64,000 bases of DNA from Cycas panzhihuaensis (taxonomy: Eukaryota; Cycadophyta): assembly GCA_023213395.1 (NCBI GenBank), contig CM041465.1:96355741-96419740 (forward strand), given 5' to 3'. The position numbers and the translations under genes are program-made. A model generated the notes under the pieces. The model made no database searches, was not told the DNA's origin, and saw only the letters and a program-made list of their open reading frames with translations. Below are positions 26,295-38,330 of this stretch, one piece after another. How positions within the stretch are numbered: position 1 is the stretch's first letter; each line of letters begins with the position of its first letter.

Positions 26295-26606
26295 TTTTAT
26301 TCTGGTAGTTTATCTAACTATTGTTAAATGTGTGATACAAATAATGTAGAAAATATTATGTACATTAAAGCCAATATAGGCTAATATATAATTAACAGAT
26401 GTATACTTTGAGGATCTATATAAAGAGATCTAGTATCCATTGTATATGTATCATTATTCTCTATCAATATAATCTATTAATCTTTTGGTGGTAGGTTTTT
26501 ATAGAAAGGTTCCCCTGTAAATATATTATATTATGTGCTTGTTATCTTATATGTTTGTTGTGTATATAAACAATCTATTTTATTTATTTCATTCTTGTTT
26601 CTAATA
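26295..26606 (+). repeat. H 3' LTR
   Basis: 312 bases, aligned end to end with 13759-14069. The preceding purine-rich ACATAAAGGATA is a weak polypurine tract. Confidence 0.88.
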
Positions 26607-28662
26607 AATCTCATTATAGAGAGTTGTTATATAATGAGGAGACTGATTCAAAAGCCAAATCTCGTTGATAGGTTCAAAAGTTATGAGGAGAGGAACCACC
26701 TTGCCATATGTGATGCTCTAAGATGTGTGTGACTAATTAGTCAACTTTAGTATTTTGTTCTCATGGAATATATTGAATTATTATTAAGGAAAATTATGCA
26801 AATAAGGACCCAGATGAGTTGGCAAGGGCATATAACTAATGGCAATGAATTTTGTATACCTATATGAGATGATTAATAACTAATTAGGAGTCAAAAAGTA
26901 GTAAAATATAACCATTATGAACTTGGAGCATATTAATTAGGGCTTTAATGATTATAATGCATTTAATTATGTTGTTGGTCACTATTGGTATAAACATTAT
27001 ATTATTTAGCAAAACATGGCCTATTTGGTTATGAATGATTTAGGTAGCAGTAGAGGGTCTAGAGTTTCTATGGCTTCCCACATCTATATGAATAATCAAT
27101 GCCATGGAAATGTAATGTTAACTTAGAGATGTCATAATAAATGTGGAGAATAATATAGGAATCAAGTATCAAGGAAGGATTTCAAGCTCATAGACTCAAC
27201 TTCAACTACCAATATAACTAGGAAATAGGGCTCTACAAGCATATCTTTATTATATTAACTACAAGTTCCATAGTTGCTTATTTTATCTCCCCAAATTTGG
27301 ATACGTTTCAATCATGATTGAAGCCATTGTAGACCTAAACAATTGAATTCAAAAGTCCCAAATGACCTGAATGATTAGACTTGACCTATGTATTACAAGT
27401 GGGGATGAAGATGACACATAACTTTTCTTAAATACTAAGAAGATGGAATAAATACAACTATATATATAAATATATATTTTTATGTTTTTCTTTTTTTCTC
27501 TTTTTTACACTTTTTTCCTTTTTGTATATTTTTATTTTTATTTATTATATTTTGAGATAGGTGTTACTTCATACAATGGTTTAGATGAACGTCATGGTGA
27601 ATCAATCATCATTAAACCCACTTTCTAGGTGATATATTTTATTAGGTCTCATACTAAATTTTAAAGGCAAGTTAATTATGGTTGTCATGTAATATTAATC
27701 AAGACACAGTAGGTATAATTATTAGCTTAGCTTAAAAAATAACAATGATGAAGAGACAACCTATGGGAATCTATACCATTTGGAATGGTAATGGGGATTT
27801 CCAATAAAGCAATAGCATAATAGGGCCTAAAATCATATCCTTATTGGTCAAACTATGAAGAGCTTTTAGGTCATTTGTATACGGTATCTCTAAGCATCGT
27901 ATTAGGAGAAATATATGGAAAGGAGGGCCTTGAGAATGTTGGTGTAGTATCTTAGAAATATTTGTTGTAATAGAGATCATATGAGATAATTGTAGCCAAG
28001 TGTTAATTGACATATGAGTGTTAGATGATTGGCATGTTTTTAGTAACTAAAGCTTATGCCACTTTTTATTTGCATGACAATAGTTATATAAGGTCATTAA
28101 GATTTTATTTTACACATACATGATACTAGATGAAACTCAAATGGTTAATGGAGTTCCTTAAAAGTATCTTATTCTCCTTTGGGATACATATCTTTCAGAT
28201 TTTGTTATTTGTATTTTTTTATTTTATAAATGATATTTACATATGCAGTTTACACTCATGACAGAGCACAATTAGTTTATACTCATCTCAAAGTTTTAGA
28301 TTTAGTTTTCACTTATAGAGGAGCTTAAATAGTTCATACTTATTATAGAGTGTTACTAGTTTATCCTCATTTCAAATTTATTTTAGTTTAGGTTTATTTT
28401 AGAGTTATTCCACTTGGGGGCAATGCTTTATAGGCCAATGTAACTTGCCAAGTATCTTGCAGGGGTCCATAAGAGTGATTTAAGTTTAGTTTCTTTCAAA
28501 AAACTTACCAATGAAGGCACTAGCTCTAAACCCACCACCTTATCAATAACATGATCAATTAATGATGAGAGAATATCATCCTAAGGTGTAGCCTCTAGGA
28601 TAATCACAATATGCTATGTGATAATACTAGGGTCGATGACCCTCATCTTAGTGTGACCACAA
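26607..28662. other. Unassigned interval U (right part), no gene recognised
   Basis: This continues U beyond H. Repeats of the CTCATTATAGAG type at its very start and at 28240-28400 match those left of H. At 28411-28425 the sequence CACTTGGGGGCAATGC looks like a Gypsy polypurine tract followed by an LTR-like TG start. Short open frames at 26535-26732 (+) and 27771-28013 (-) have no recognisable motif. A T/TA-rich stretch at 27460-27550 is simple sequence. The last 220 bases give a readable minus-strand frame (DDILSSLIDHVIDKVVGLEL) of unknown origin. Confidence 0.4.
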
Positions 28663-28950
28663 TGAAAAGAGTTGATCTATCCTTCATCTCCATGCACTAA
28701 ACACAAAGGCAAACATGGGAGTAAGAGAGACTTGAGATAAAGAGAGAAGCTCTCACAAAATAGGGACGTAACAATGAGCATCCTTCATTGAGCTTTACTT
28801 TTATATTGAGAGATGAAGCATTAGAGTTAGGTGAAATGAAATTACACATAAAAGTACATTTCACTTAAGTGATCTAATTTAAAGTTTACTTAAGACCCTT
28901 TTTAGAAATAATTAACTAATGTAATAACCTTGAGACATTAATCCATTTCA
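28663..28950 (-). repeat. K 3' LTR
   Basis: 288 bases with TG/CA ends. On the minus strand, ATTAAAGGAGAGAT (28951-28964) precedes it as the polypurine tract. Confidence 0.9.
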
Positions 28951-29389
28951 ATCTCTCCTTTAATGGTAGAAGGTCATTTAATCCTATTTTATTCTATCCT
29001 ATGAGGTCTTCATTTGAGCCTCTTACAAAGTAAACTACTATGACACTTTTATGGGAAACGCTCATAGGAAAGAAAACCCACAAATTTTCTAATATACTAA
29101 CTTGGCTAAGGTAGATTTTTAAATAAAGCCAGAGAGCCAATAGGCATAATGAATTTTGTAGCTAAATTTTACTAAGTCTCCATATACCATTTAGTCATCC
29201 CCCATGCCCTTTCACGTTTCTACAGGTTCTAATTTTCCAAAATAATATAACTCTTATCATTTTATGCCTATAAAGGGTTTTCATGAATGGGATAGAGCAG
29301 AGACTTACTCTTGTCCTTATGTGCCCATAAGGGGTTTTCATGAATGAGATAGAGTATGATGGTCATATTGCCATCTCCCTCAATTAGTC

Positions 29390-30990
29390 AAAGATGGAGG
29401 CCCTAAGGCTGAGTTGCCTTTGGAACTATTCAAACTTCATCCTCTTTAGTGGTTTGGTGAAGATATCAGCCACTTGATCTACTGTGAGGCAGTACTCCAA
29501 TTGAATTATACCATCATGAACTAGTTCTCTAATCCTGTGGGCTTTCATACTTATATGTTCGGTATGATCGTGAAATACAGGATTTTTTGCTATTTAGATT
29601 ATAGATTTATTATCTACATATAAGCTAGTAGAACTTGTTTAGGTGGCATTTAATATATTCAATAATTTTCTAAGCCATATCACCTCCTTACTTGTCTTAA
29701 AAGTAGTAATATATTCAGCTTTAGCAGTTGAGTTAGAAACTATCTTCTGTCATATAGATCTCCATGATATTAGTGCTATTCCAAGAAATGTTACATACCT
29801 AAACATAGATCTTCCTATGTCTGTATCTCTGGAAAAGTCTAAGTCTGTGTATATATAAAGTTTAAATTCTGCATTGGGTTCATACAATAGACCATATTTT
29901 CTGGTCAACTTCAGGTACCTCAACATTTGTATTAGAGGTTGCCAGTGATTCTACTTAGGATTTGTCATGAATCTTATAAGAATACCACTAGAGTATGCAA
30001 TATCTACCCTTATGTTGGTAGTATAGATGAGACTACTTACAAGTTGCCCGTATAGTGTTGTGTCTATCTCTCTAGTGTCACCATCAACTAAGAGTTTAAC
30101 ATTAGATTCCATAGGTGTAGCCACTAGTCAAGCACCTTCCAACTAAAACTTTGTTAGAAGATTGTTAATATATTTTTCTTAGGAGAGAAAGATTTTGCCA
30201 TTCTTTTGAGTTACTTCAATTTCCAAGTAATATTTCATCAGCCCAAGGTCAGATAATTCAAAAGTTTTAGCAAGGTCTTTCTTCAGTTGGCCAATTAGCT
30301 ATTTACTATTCCCCATTATTAGCATATCATCCACAAAGATTAAGAGATAAGTGACTTTATCATTTTGGCACTTGATGAATAATGTTGCATCAATATCTTA
30401 CTAGTCACAAACCTCGTTTCTAAATTGCCTCATTCTTTTATATATCTTAGTAAACCAAACATGAAGGGCTTGTTTTAGGCCATACAAGGACTTTCTATGC
30501 CTATAAACCTTATGCTCATGACCAATAATATTATATCATTTTGCCTTAGCCATATAAATTTCTTCTTTAAAGTCCCCATTGAAAAATATAATTTTAACAT
30601 TGAGTTGGTAGACTTTCTAACCCTATTGAGCAACCAAGGCTATAAGAGTTTTGATTGTAGGCCATTTAGTTATACGAGTAAAGATTTTAGTGTAGTCGAT
30701 GCCTTCCCTTTGCATAAATCCTTTTACTACCAACCTCACCTTGTATTTTTCTAGGGTGCCATCTAATCTATACTTGTTTTTAAACACCTATTTGTTTTGA
30801 ACTACCTTTCTTCCAAATGGTAGATTAGCAAGCTCCTATGTATTGTTCTTATTAAGAGATTGGTACTCTTTGTTCATAACATTTCTCCAAGTTATATGCT
30901 TTATAGCTTATTGGTACATTAGAGGCTCTTCACTAAGAGTAAGGTATAGTTCTGCCAGTTCAAGTCAATAGAAAGTTATCCATGTATCCT
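29390..30990 (-). pseudogene. K reverse transcriptase and RNase H, broken
   Basis: It is colinear with I at 18.3-20.0 kb. On the minus strand the catalytic box reads IFVDDMLIMGN (near 30310-30345), with both Asp residues present. RNase H text lies at 29430-29800, ending with the same FxEE-poor, VKFE-like C-terminus as I. A forward frame at 30497-30754 is an antisense shadow of RT. The 3' flank (28965-29390) is the family's 3' untranslated region, with the GGGGTTTTCA repeats. Confidence 0.85.
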
Positions 30991-31059
30991 TGCTTTATGG
31001 GCACTTATAATGCCAATTTTGCCTACCACATCTAGTCACATATCATTATGTAATTGGTA

Positions 31060-32350
31060 GAATTTATGAAAACCTCAAGTTAGAAATGAAGTTTTCATTT
31101 CCACAGCCTCTTGATCTTCATTTTGATCCTGAAAAGGATCATGTGAAATGTTTGTCACAGAAAAAGTTGACGATGTTGGAGAAGATGGGCTAGCCACTGA
31201 TGTTGGAGAAGATGGTCCTCCTGCTATGGCTTTGTCTTTATTAACTTGGCTATTCGCAAATGATGGTGTTAGATGTGTACACATTAGATGGGAGTCACAG
31301 CTTGTATCCTCTAGGGCTCTATTGTCAAATTCCAACATTTTGAGCAACTTTTGAGTATCTCCCCCTATAAATTTTAGAATTTAGACATCAAATTTAGTAC
31401 CATCATTAAATCAATATGAAGGTATCTTAGAGTCAAGTCTAAGTAATTGATCTTTAATCTCTACAAAGATAACATATCTAGTGATGATAACTTTACGTTA
31501 TGAAGGTATAAAAACCTTATACCCCTTTTTCCATAGGGTATCCAACAAAGATGCCTTTAAGGGCTCTACCTTAGAGCTTATTTTCATATTCCTCCAGAAT
31601 ATGAGCATTACAAGTAAAGCCAAAAATTCTAAAGTGGGAGATAGAGGGGATTTATCCATACCACATTTTATGTAAAGAGGTGTTGAGCTTGGAGGGACTA
31701 ATAGTGTTGATGTAATACATGACAATCCAAATAGCCTTATCCCAAAGATAAACAGGACATTCTTATATACCAGCATAGCACAAGCCATGTTTATGATGGT
31801 CCTATTCATGCACTTGGCAACTCTATTTTGCTAGGGTGTACCTACAACAGTGATTTAATATTTGATACCATAGTGACGCAGGTACAATTCAAACTCATTA
31901 AAGGTGTACTCACCATTGTTATCAATCTTGAGTATTTTGATCTTAAATCTAGATTCATTTTCCACATGGGCCTTGAAAGCTTGAAACATAGAAAAGGCTT
32001 CATCTTTCTTTACAAGAAAAGCAACCTATACTTTCTTGGTAAAATCATCAATGAAAGTAATATAGTACCACTTCTATTTGAGAGAAGGGATGGGCATAAG
32101 ACCACATATATCTAAGTGTACAAGTTGCAAAGGTTGGCTAGATTTCCACTGACTATGAGAAAAAGGTTATCTTTGATGTTTGACAATGATACATGCTTCG
32201 CATTTGAAGGGCTCAGAGGAGAGCCTAGGCATACCAAGAAGAGTGGCATGTAGTTCTCTTAAATGATCAATTTTGATATGGCCCATATGAGTATGCCATA
32301 GGGCCACTTGGGATAACTTTTGAGGAGTCAAGGTTGTGGTAAAAGGAGAG
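31060..32350 (-). pseudogene. K integrase and linker, broken
   Basis: 31498-31809 reads MNRTIINMACAMLVYKNVLF, then LLDTLWKKGYKVFIPS, the distal integrase and its C-terminal region. 31075-31347 is the Ser/Asp-rich linker (LEFDNRALEDTSCDS) also present in I, N and O. The catalytic Glu codon (31813-31815) reads AAG Lys, in VAKCMNR. The core with the first two Asp residues is at 31830-32330, in fragments. Confidence 0.82.
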
Positions 32351-32399
32351 TCATCATCAACATAGTTAGCTTCAGAGGATGTTGAGCTAGTTAGGCAAA

Positions 32400-33944
32400 A
32401 AGTTTTCCATTAAGAATTCTGGTCATAACCATAGCATTCGAAGGAGGGTGAATGACACAGAGAGTTTGATTATTTGCAGTTACACTCATATCAAATCCAT
32501 GAGAGACAAGGGTAGATAGGGAGAGTAGGTTCTACTTCAGAGCATAAATATATAAAACATCAATAAGGGTAAAATCTGAAAGGCCTGGGAGTTTCAGGAA
32601 AACAATTCCAAGTCCTTTAAGTGGCTAAGATGATTTTTCATCGATGTGTATAATACCATGAACTTTAGAGTCAAAATCCTGAAAGAACTGGTGATGACAA
32701 GTCATATATTATGTTGCTCTAATATCCATGATCCAAGATGAAGTATTTGAGATGGCACTATTTGTAACTCCAAGTGCTAAAGGTAAAAGTGAATAAGCAT
32801 AGCCATAATAAGCCTCAATATACTTAGTGGATCCATCAACAACATTTGATGAAGTGGTCCTAATTCTTTGAAGGTGTGCATGAGCAAATTGTATTCTACC
32901 AAAAGCATCTTCAGAAGAAGTATTATCAACATTATATGAACCATGGTGATGTTGATATCTTGGTAGTTTATTGGTGGAAGTTCTACAATTTTTGATATAA
33001 TATCATCTTCTATTACACCTTTGGCATACAATTATTTGATTTCAAATCTCATAAAAAGTATTGGATTGGTTGGATTGTCTCTGATTACTGGATCTAAGTC
33101 TAAGTTGATTATTTTGGCCTTGGCCTTGAGACTATTTTTGTTGGAGTTGAGGAGCTCATTGCCTAAGAGGACGTTATTCTTATTGTCTATCTTTACCTCT
33201 TCCATGGGAATTACCACCTCTATGAGAGTATTGACCTTGATTTTTGGTATAAAAATGATTTTATTCCACTTCAAAAGCAGTATCAGCTGGATCAGATATA
33301 GTGGCAAAGTTGGTATCAAAGGTCTTATCAAATTTAATGAACTTATCAACAAGAGCCTTAAAGTTTAATATCTTCAAAGTGCCACTAAATTGAAGACTTC
33401 CCACTAGATTTTTATAATATAGGATATGGAGACATGGTTGAATCAAGAAAGCCCATATAATGCATTGAGTTTTGAAATCTTTATCAATGGCTTACTTAAT
33501 TGGACGAAGGAGATTGATTGTCTCACTTGCATATCCTTTCTGCATTTTTAATTTATTCATCTTCAGTACTAAGTGAACAAATTCTAAGTTTGATTTAGTG
33601 TCAAAATTCTTCTTAAGAATTTCAACAACATTCCATGATGTATCATGTACAGCTTCATCAATAAAATTATACAGGGAATAATTAGTAACAAGAAGTATCC
33701 CTACACAGATTTTATCATTATCAAGTTCCCATTAGTGTTTAGTTGTAGCTTCAATCAGAGCAGTTGGAGCACTTCCTCTAGAAGCAGATGTTGTAGTTGT
33801 AGTAGTAATAAATAGAGTAGGTTATAAGTGATCTCTCCAAAGACCTTCATACTTTGCAGTACTTTTGACACTAGTGAACCATATGTCCCAATTTTCTTTC
33901 CCTTTAAGAATGCAATTCACATTTTGCTTAAACTATAAAGACAT
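32400..33944 (-). pseudogene. K gag and protease, broken
   Basis: The start codon at 33942-33944 matches the family position, followed by text like FKQNVNCILKGKEN. The protease site near 32715-32750 reads IMDIRAT, so Thr-Gly became Ile-Arg, the same change seen in N. The knuckle (about 33000-33040) has lost its Cys residues. The frame at 33032-33352 is a shifted part of gag. Confidence 0.78.
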
Positions 33945-34605
33945 GGTGTCTTTTAAGAAGGGAAGAAATGAACAAGGACTATAAAAGTGATGGCAATAAA
34001 TGACCAATCCCTATTTACAAATGGGAGATGCAATGAAGTAGTGTAGTAGAAGGAAGAAGAAGTGAGAATAGTTGCTCATAGATTAAGGGAGTATCTTAGA
34101 GAAAAGTCACCAACACTTGTGACAAATATTAACCTGATGTAGCAGGAATATGAGAAGTACTATGATGAAAATTAGCCACTAATACTTATGGCAAATATTA
34201 ACCTAATGCAACAAAAATATGAGAAGCACTATGATTATGATTATACTATGGATCACTTTTTACAAATAAGTAAGTGATCAATATACAAGATTGTAGGTCG
34301 ATGTGGAAGCTAACATCATTAGGTGCACACAACTTGAAACTCAAATATAGGATATGTAATCAACCCAATAACCTCTAACTTCTGTCCAATATGTAGTTGA
34401 GGTTATTAAAGGGATGCCTAGGCTTCTAGTAGAATTAAGTTGGCTTTCACTTATGATACCCGAAATTGTGCTTAATGATGGAATCTAAGTCATAATGGAG
34501 CCTAGGTACTCATCCTCACCTAATTCACCAATAAGCAGCTCTATACCTCCTCTAAAGAGTGGTACATACATACTCATGACTATGAAAGATATTAGATTGG
34601 GTATA
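33945..34605 (-). other. K leader, distal part
   Basis: Non-coding; it continues beyond M at 60501-61834. Text around 34320-34600 is similar to I's leader at 23080-23300 (for example the CCTCTAAAGAGT and GAAAGATATTAGA neighbourhoods). M split it at ATTTT. Confidence 0.75.
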
Positions 34606-34610
34606 ATTTT

Positions 34611-34933
34611 TGTTGGATTTTAACATGGAAAGCATCAAACTCCACCTACGCCACAAGATTGATAACTAAACATAACCTTCACTTGATTAATATAAGCATA
34701 ACTCTAATACATCAAGGACTCAATATGAGTTGCTATGATGACTTGGTTGACATATACTACCTCAACCACCTTATATACAAAATAGGTGGGAGACCACACA
34801 TGACATGTAATGCATATATGGGACAAATACCCTTAACACAACCAACCACATGGCACCTATACATTGACTAATAGACTAAGTTGTATTACCCCTAAGTACT
34901 TAAGGATACATACATTAAATATTATTCTCAAAA
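34611..34933 (-). repeat. M 3' LTR
   Basis: 323 bases, about 6.6% different from 60176-60495 by hand count (21 substitutions, two small gaps). On the minus strand, ACAGGGAGG (34934-34942) is the polypurine tract. Confidence 0.95.
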
Positions 34934-34942
34934 CCTCCCTGT

Positions 34943-35215
34943 AATGTTTAATGTCAAAACTACAAAAAAATTACTAAATACTAAAGACTAACGTGACACT
35001 TGATAATGGACTTAGGACATTAAAGATGACTTCTAATGAACTCTACTTTGATCAACATGTACTTTGCCTTCTTTGAATTTACAATGTCTTAATCTTAGAA
35101 AGGTCTTAAACACAATGTCTTAGACTTGATCTTGGTCTTCAATCCTGTAATGTCATCTTTGGAGTAGTCCTTTAGAGTGACAATTCTTAAACTTTGTCTT
35201 CTTTGTCTTCATATA
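34943..35215 (-). other. M 3' untranslated stretch
   Basis: This lies between the end of the unrecognised frame and the polypurine tract. There is no motif, only a few imperfect CTTAGAC/TGTCTTA repeats. Confidence 0.5.
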
Positions 35216-35518
35216 CAATTAAGAACCCTTTATTACATAAAATGTGGAGTAGATCAAGCTTGAGCTGATTTGAGCTTGATGAGGACCTGTCACGTGTTTC
35301 TGCATATACTCATCAAAGGTATCTTCAAGGTGTCCATCAATTCTAGTCATCACCTGTCTACTTTCTTCAGCATGTGAGTGATAAATGTTAACAATTGGAG
35401 ATAAGTTGATAATATCATTATTAACCAAATATAATGATAAGTCATTAAGTGGTGAGACAATATCATCCTCCCCTGAAGCAATGAATTCATTAAGATGAGT
35501 TTCAATTGTTACATATAG
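35216..35518 (-). pseudogene. M: C-terminal part of an unrecognised ORF (continues at 41983-42344)
   Basis: On the minus strand about 97 codons are open from the G2 insertion point to a stop at 35216-35218. They start VTIETHLNEFIASGEDDIV and end STFYVIKGS. The frame joins in register, across G2, with the frame at 41983-42344, giving about 220 codons interrupted by only three stops, all TAG. The composition looks protein-like (acidic, mixed hydrophobic, ESRQVMTRIDGHLEDTFDEY). It lies where Sirevirus-type Copia elements sometimes carry an extra ORF, but I see no signal peptide or coiled coil that would support an envelope-like protein. The function is unknown. Confidence 0.5.
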
Positions 35519-35864
35519 TGTAACATAACCCCATCTTTCCTTAGCATTAGCAAGCGGGAGCTACCAGCAAATAAGAATTAAGGTGTTTATTAAGATGTGT
35601 GTATGGACCGCTAAGTCGTCCAATAAGATGTAAGGCCACTAGGTCCACCAATAGAATCATAAGGATGAAGACCCTTACTTGTGTATTTAAACGGTTGAAT
35701 CACTTGTAATGTTGTCGAGTATAGTATCTTAAAAGAGAAAGTACTTTGGTACTCATTTTAGTGATTCACTATCTGTGATCTGCTTGTGTATTTACATTAT
35801 TTTGGCTTCATTTTCTGCTAAATTTTGTACCTGCAAGTCCAAATTTCTGAGAAGGAACAATCCA
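35519..35864 (+). repeat. G2 5' LTR
   Basis: Starts TGTAACATAACCCC and ends GGAACAATCCA. It is the same length as the 3' copy. TGTGTATTTAAACGG inside it is the best candidate TATA region. Confidence 0.95.
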
Positions 35865-35866
35865 AG

Positions 35867-35878
35867 TGGTATCAGAAC
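35867..35878 (+). other. G2 primer binding site
   Basis: TGGTATCAGAAC lies two bases after the LTR. It differs from the initiator-Met site by one base. Confidence 0.92.
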
Positions 35879-37134
35879 TACATTGCGATCATGGGAAGCT
35901 ACCTAGAAAAGTAAATTTTTTTTTTTCCTGTATGATTGAGTACTCTCTCTACCTAGGTAGAGATTGAGGAAAGACCACTTAGTACCCTCTCCAAGGAGAT
36001 TGAGGAATGGTAGCAGGGCAGATTAGAGGTCGTGAAGTGAAGGGGAATTTTTTCCTTTAGGTAACGCAAGCAATTTATTTCTTCTATTTTCAATTTAATT
36101 TTTAATTTATTTTTTCTACATTGAGTTATATTCCAATGGTAGATAACACTGTTGGGTTGCTACCCTTTGTTTCCCCTCCTACCTCTCCTTTCTAGGTAGA
36201 TAACACCACTAAGCGGCTACCCAAGTAGTTAGGTAGAGACCCTGTGCCAGGGGTCTTTAAATATCACAGGGATCTGTCGTTCTGGTTAAGCGCATCATGG
36301 ATTTTCTACCCCTTGCGTAAAGGACTGGAGATAACACTCATGAACCAAGACCTAGACAGAACCTAACTATAGAAGTGTGCCTCCACATATCTTCAGCTAT
36401 ATAGGAGGACCCCTTTAGGATCCCAAAACCCTCCCTAGTATAGGTAAATTATCGGTCATTGAAGTCTTGTAGTGTAGTGGTTAGCGGTTAGCACCACGGT
36501 TACACTCGAACACGCATCAGAAGTTTATTGGTAAGCCTATAAGACCAAGCACACCTTATCTTTCAATAGGTAGGACACATCTGATCATTCCTATCCTTCT
36601 TCCCCTTCCCTAGTCTTAATTAAGATCACAAGCCACTTACTGCCTGAATTTAAAACTTGTCAGAACATTTAAGCTTCCAAGCCCAAAAAAAAAAAAGGAA
36701 GAAAAGAAAAAACAAAACTCCACTTAGCCATTACTCACAGTGCAAAAAAGGAAAAAAAAAAATTACACTTATAACTCATGTACCTCAATTTGATCAACAT
36801 ATCATAAGGGTCATTTGCACTAGCTTAGTTTATGCCCCCAATTTTCATTCTTTTTGTACTCAGGCCACTGGTGGGCCCCACCACCTCAAATTCATCTTAA
36901 AACTCATACACCCCATTTTGATGAGTTTTTTGTGCTATTTCTAGTGAGCCAAATAGCTTGCTTATGTAATTTAGGGTCAACAGGCTATAGACACCCCACA
37001 TCCCCTTATTTGCCCCTTATTTCCTTGTAATAACTCCCTATTCATATATCATGTTCTTTCTTGCTCTATCCCACTTCGTTTATTTCCCTTCTCTCTACTT
37101 GTTCTTACTTCTTTAATCCCTTTCTCCAGCTCCA
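35879..37134 (+). other. G2 leader
   Basis: The non-coding leader shares its first 400 bases with the G1 leader. It includes a segment at 36465-36520 starting TTGTAGTGTAGTGGTTAGC that resembles the 5' part (A box) of a tRNA, followed by ACTCGAACAC that vaguely resembles a B box. A-rich tracts at 36680-36770 produce a spurious Lys-rich frame. Confidence 0.6.
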
Positions 37135-38330
37135 ATGGCAAAAACTCAAACAGAGAAAATTTCTGAGTTAACCAATAATTTGTTTAACTTCAAAATAGAG
37201 GTCAACGATAGAATCAACGACATGCCTACCAAATATGACCTGGACAACACTAGGTAAGAGATTCTTAGTCAACTTCAGTAGTTGTTGCCACCTCAACTCC
37301 AAAGCACAGGAACTTCTAACTCAATGGGTAACCAACCTCCCCCTTTTCAAGGAAGCAATATAGGAGGTTATCCACCAAGACAGCTCTTTTTCCACCATAA
37401 AATCAACATTCCTACCTTTGATCCAGATGTGAATAGAGAGTGCACTCGAAGCTAGATTAACAAGTTAGAATCCTACTTCACTCGATCTCAGAAGAGGACC
37501 AACTCTTATATGCTTCCATTCACTTAGATGGTCGAGCTCACCATTGGTTTAACTGGTGGAAGCGAGAATATCCCTCTTACCAAACATGGTCCCACTTCAC
37601 TAGATATTTCTTTGAACAATGTGAAGATACATGGAGTCAATCTTTCTTCACATACCTCACTTGGCTTAAGCAGACCTCAACTCTAAAGGCTTACACTGAT
37701 GAATTTCAAGCCTTATATAACTGCGCGCCATAAAGCCAAAACTTGGATAAACAAACCGTGATTGATATATATGTGGCAGGACTCCAAGACCATATTTAGA
37801 TAAGATTAAAGACAATGGCAATCTACTCCCTTAAGGAAGCTTTCAAGTGGGCCCATGCAGTAGAAGTTGAGTTTGCAACAGATAACTCTTGGTCCTCATG
37901 CACTCAATAGTCAGACTTCTAATGACCTCAACCTCGATTTGATGATGCCTCTCATCCTCAAGTTGGCTTCACACATCCTCGGCCACGACAGGATGATTCC
38001 ACCCGCCCATCTACTAATCGCCAAAATGATGACACGTCCACTAAATGAGTCTAAATTTCTCAAGCTGAAGCACAAGACTGACTAGAGGCTGGCCTTTATA
38101 TGCAGTGTGCAGAAAAATGGACCTCTAGACATGGTCACTTTTGTAAAGCACGGCATATGGTTTTCTCCATCGACCCATCCCTCTCCCTTGATGATCCCTC
38201 TGACTCTAACTCTGACCATAAGGTTGATGTTAAAACCCATGATGAACCTATACCAGACCCCCACCCCGAAGTATCTATATCTGTTGTTACCACCCCCTCT
38301 TGCCTTGAACCCCTAAGAGTTAGAGGCATC
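37135..38330 (+). pseudogene. G2 gag with zinc knuckle, broken
   Basis: The ATG at 37135 opens MAKTQTEKISELTNNLFNFK. The capsid part has KINIPTFDPDVNRECTRS followed by a stop where Trp is expected, then INKLESYFTRSQKRTNSYM. A knuckle near 38100-38150 reads CAEKWTSRHGHFCKARHM, which keeps the GH-x2-C part. Several stops are TAG, and a frameshift between capsid and knuckle moves the frame. This gives the best view of the capsid domain for the G1/G2 lineage. Confidence 0.85.

Noticed and set aside
36657-36944. 95-codon Lys-rich forward frame
   Set aside because: Lies in the G2 leader over A-rich tracts, lacks any motif and precedes the true gag start.
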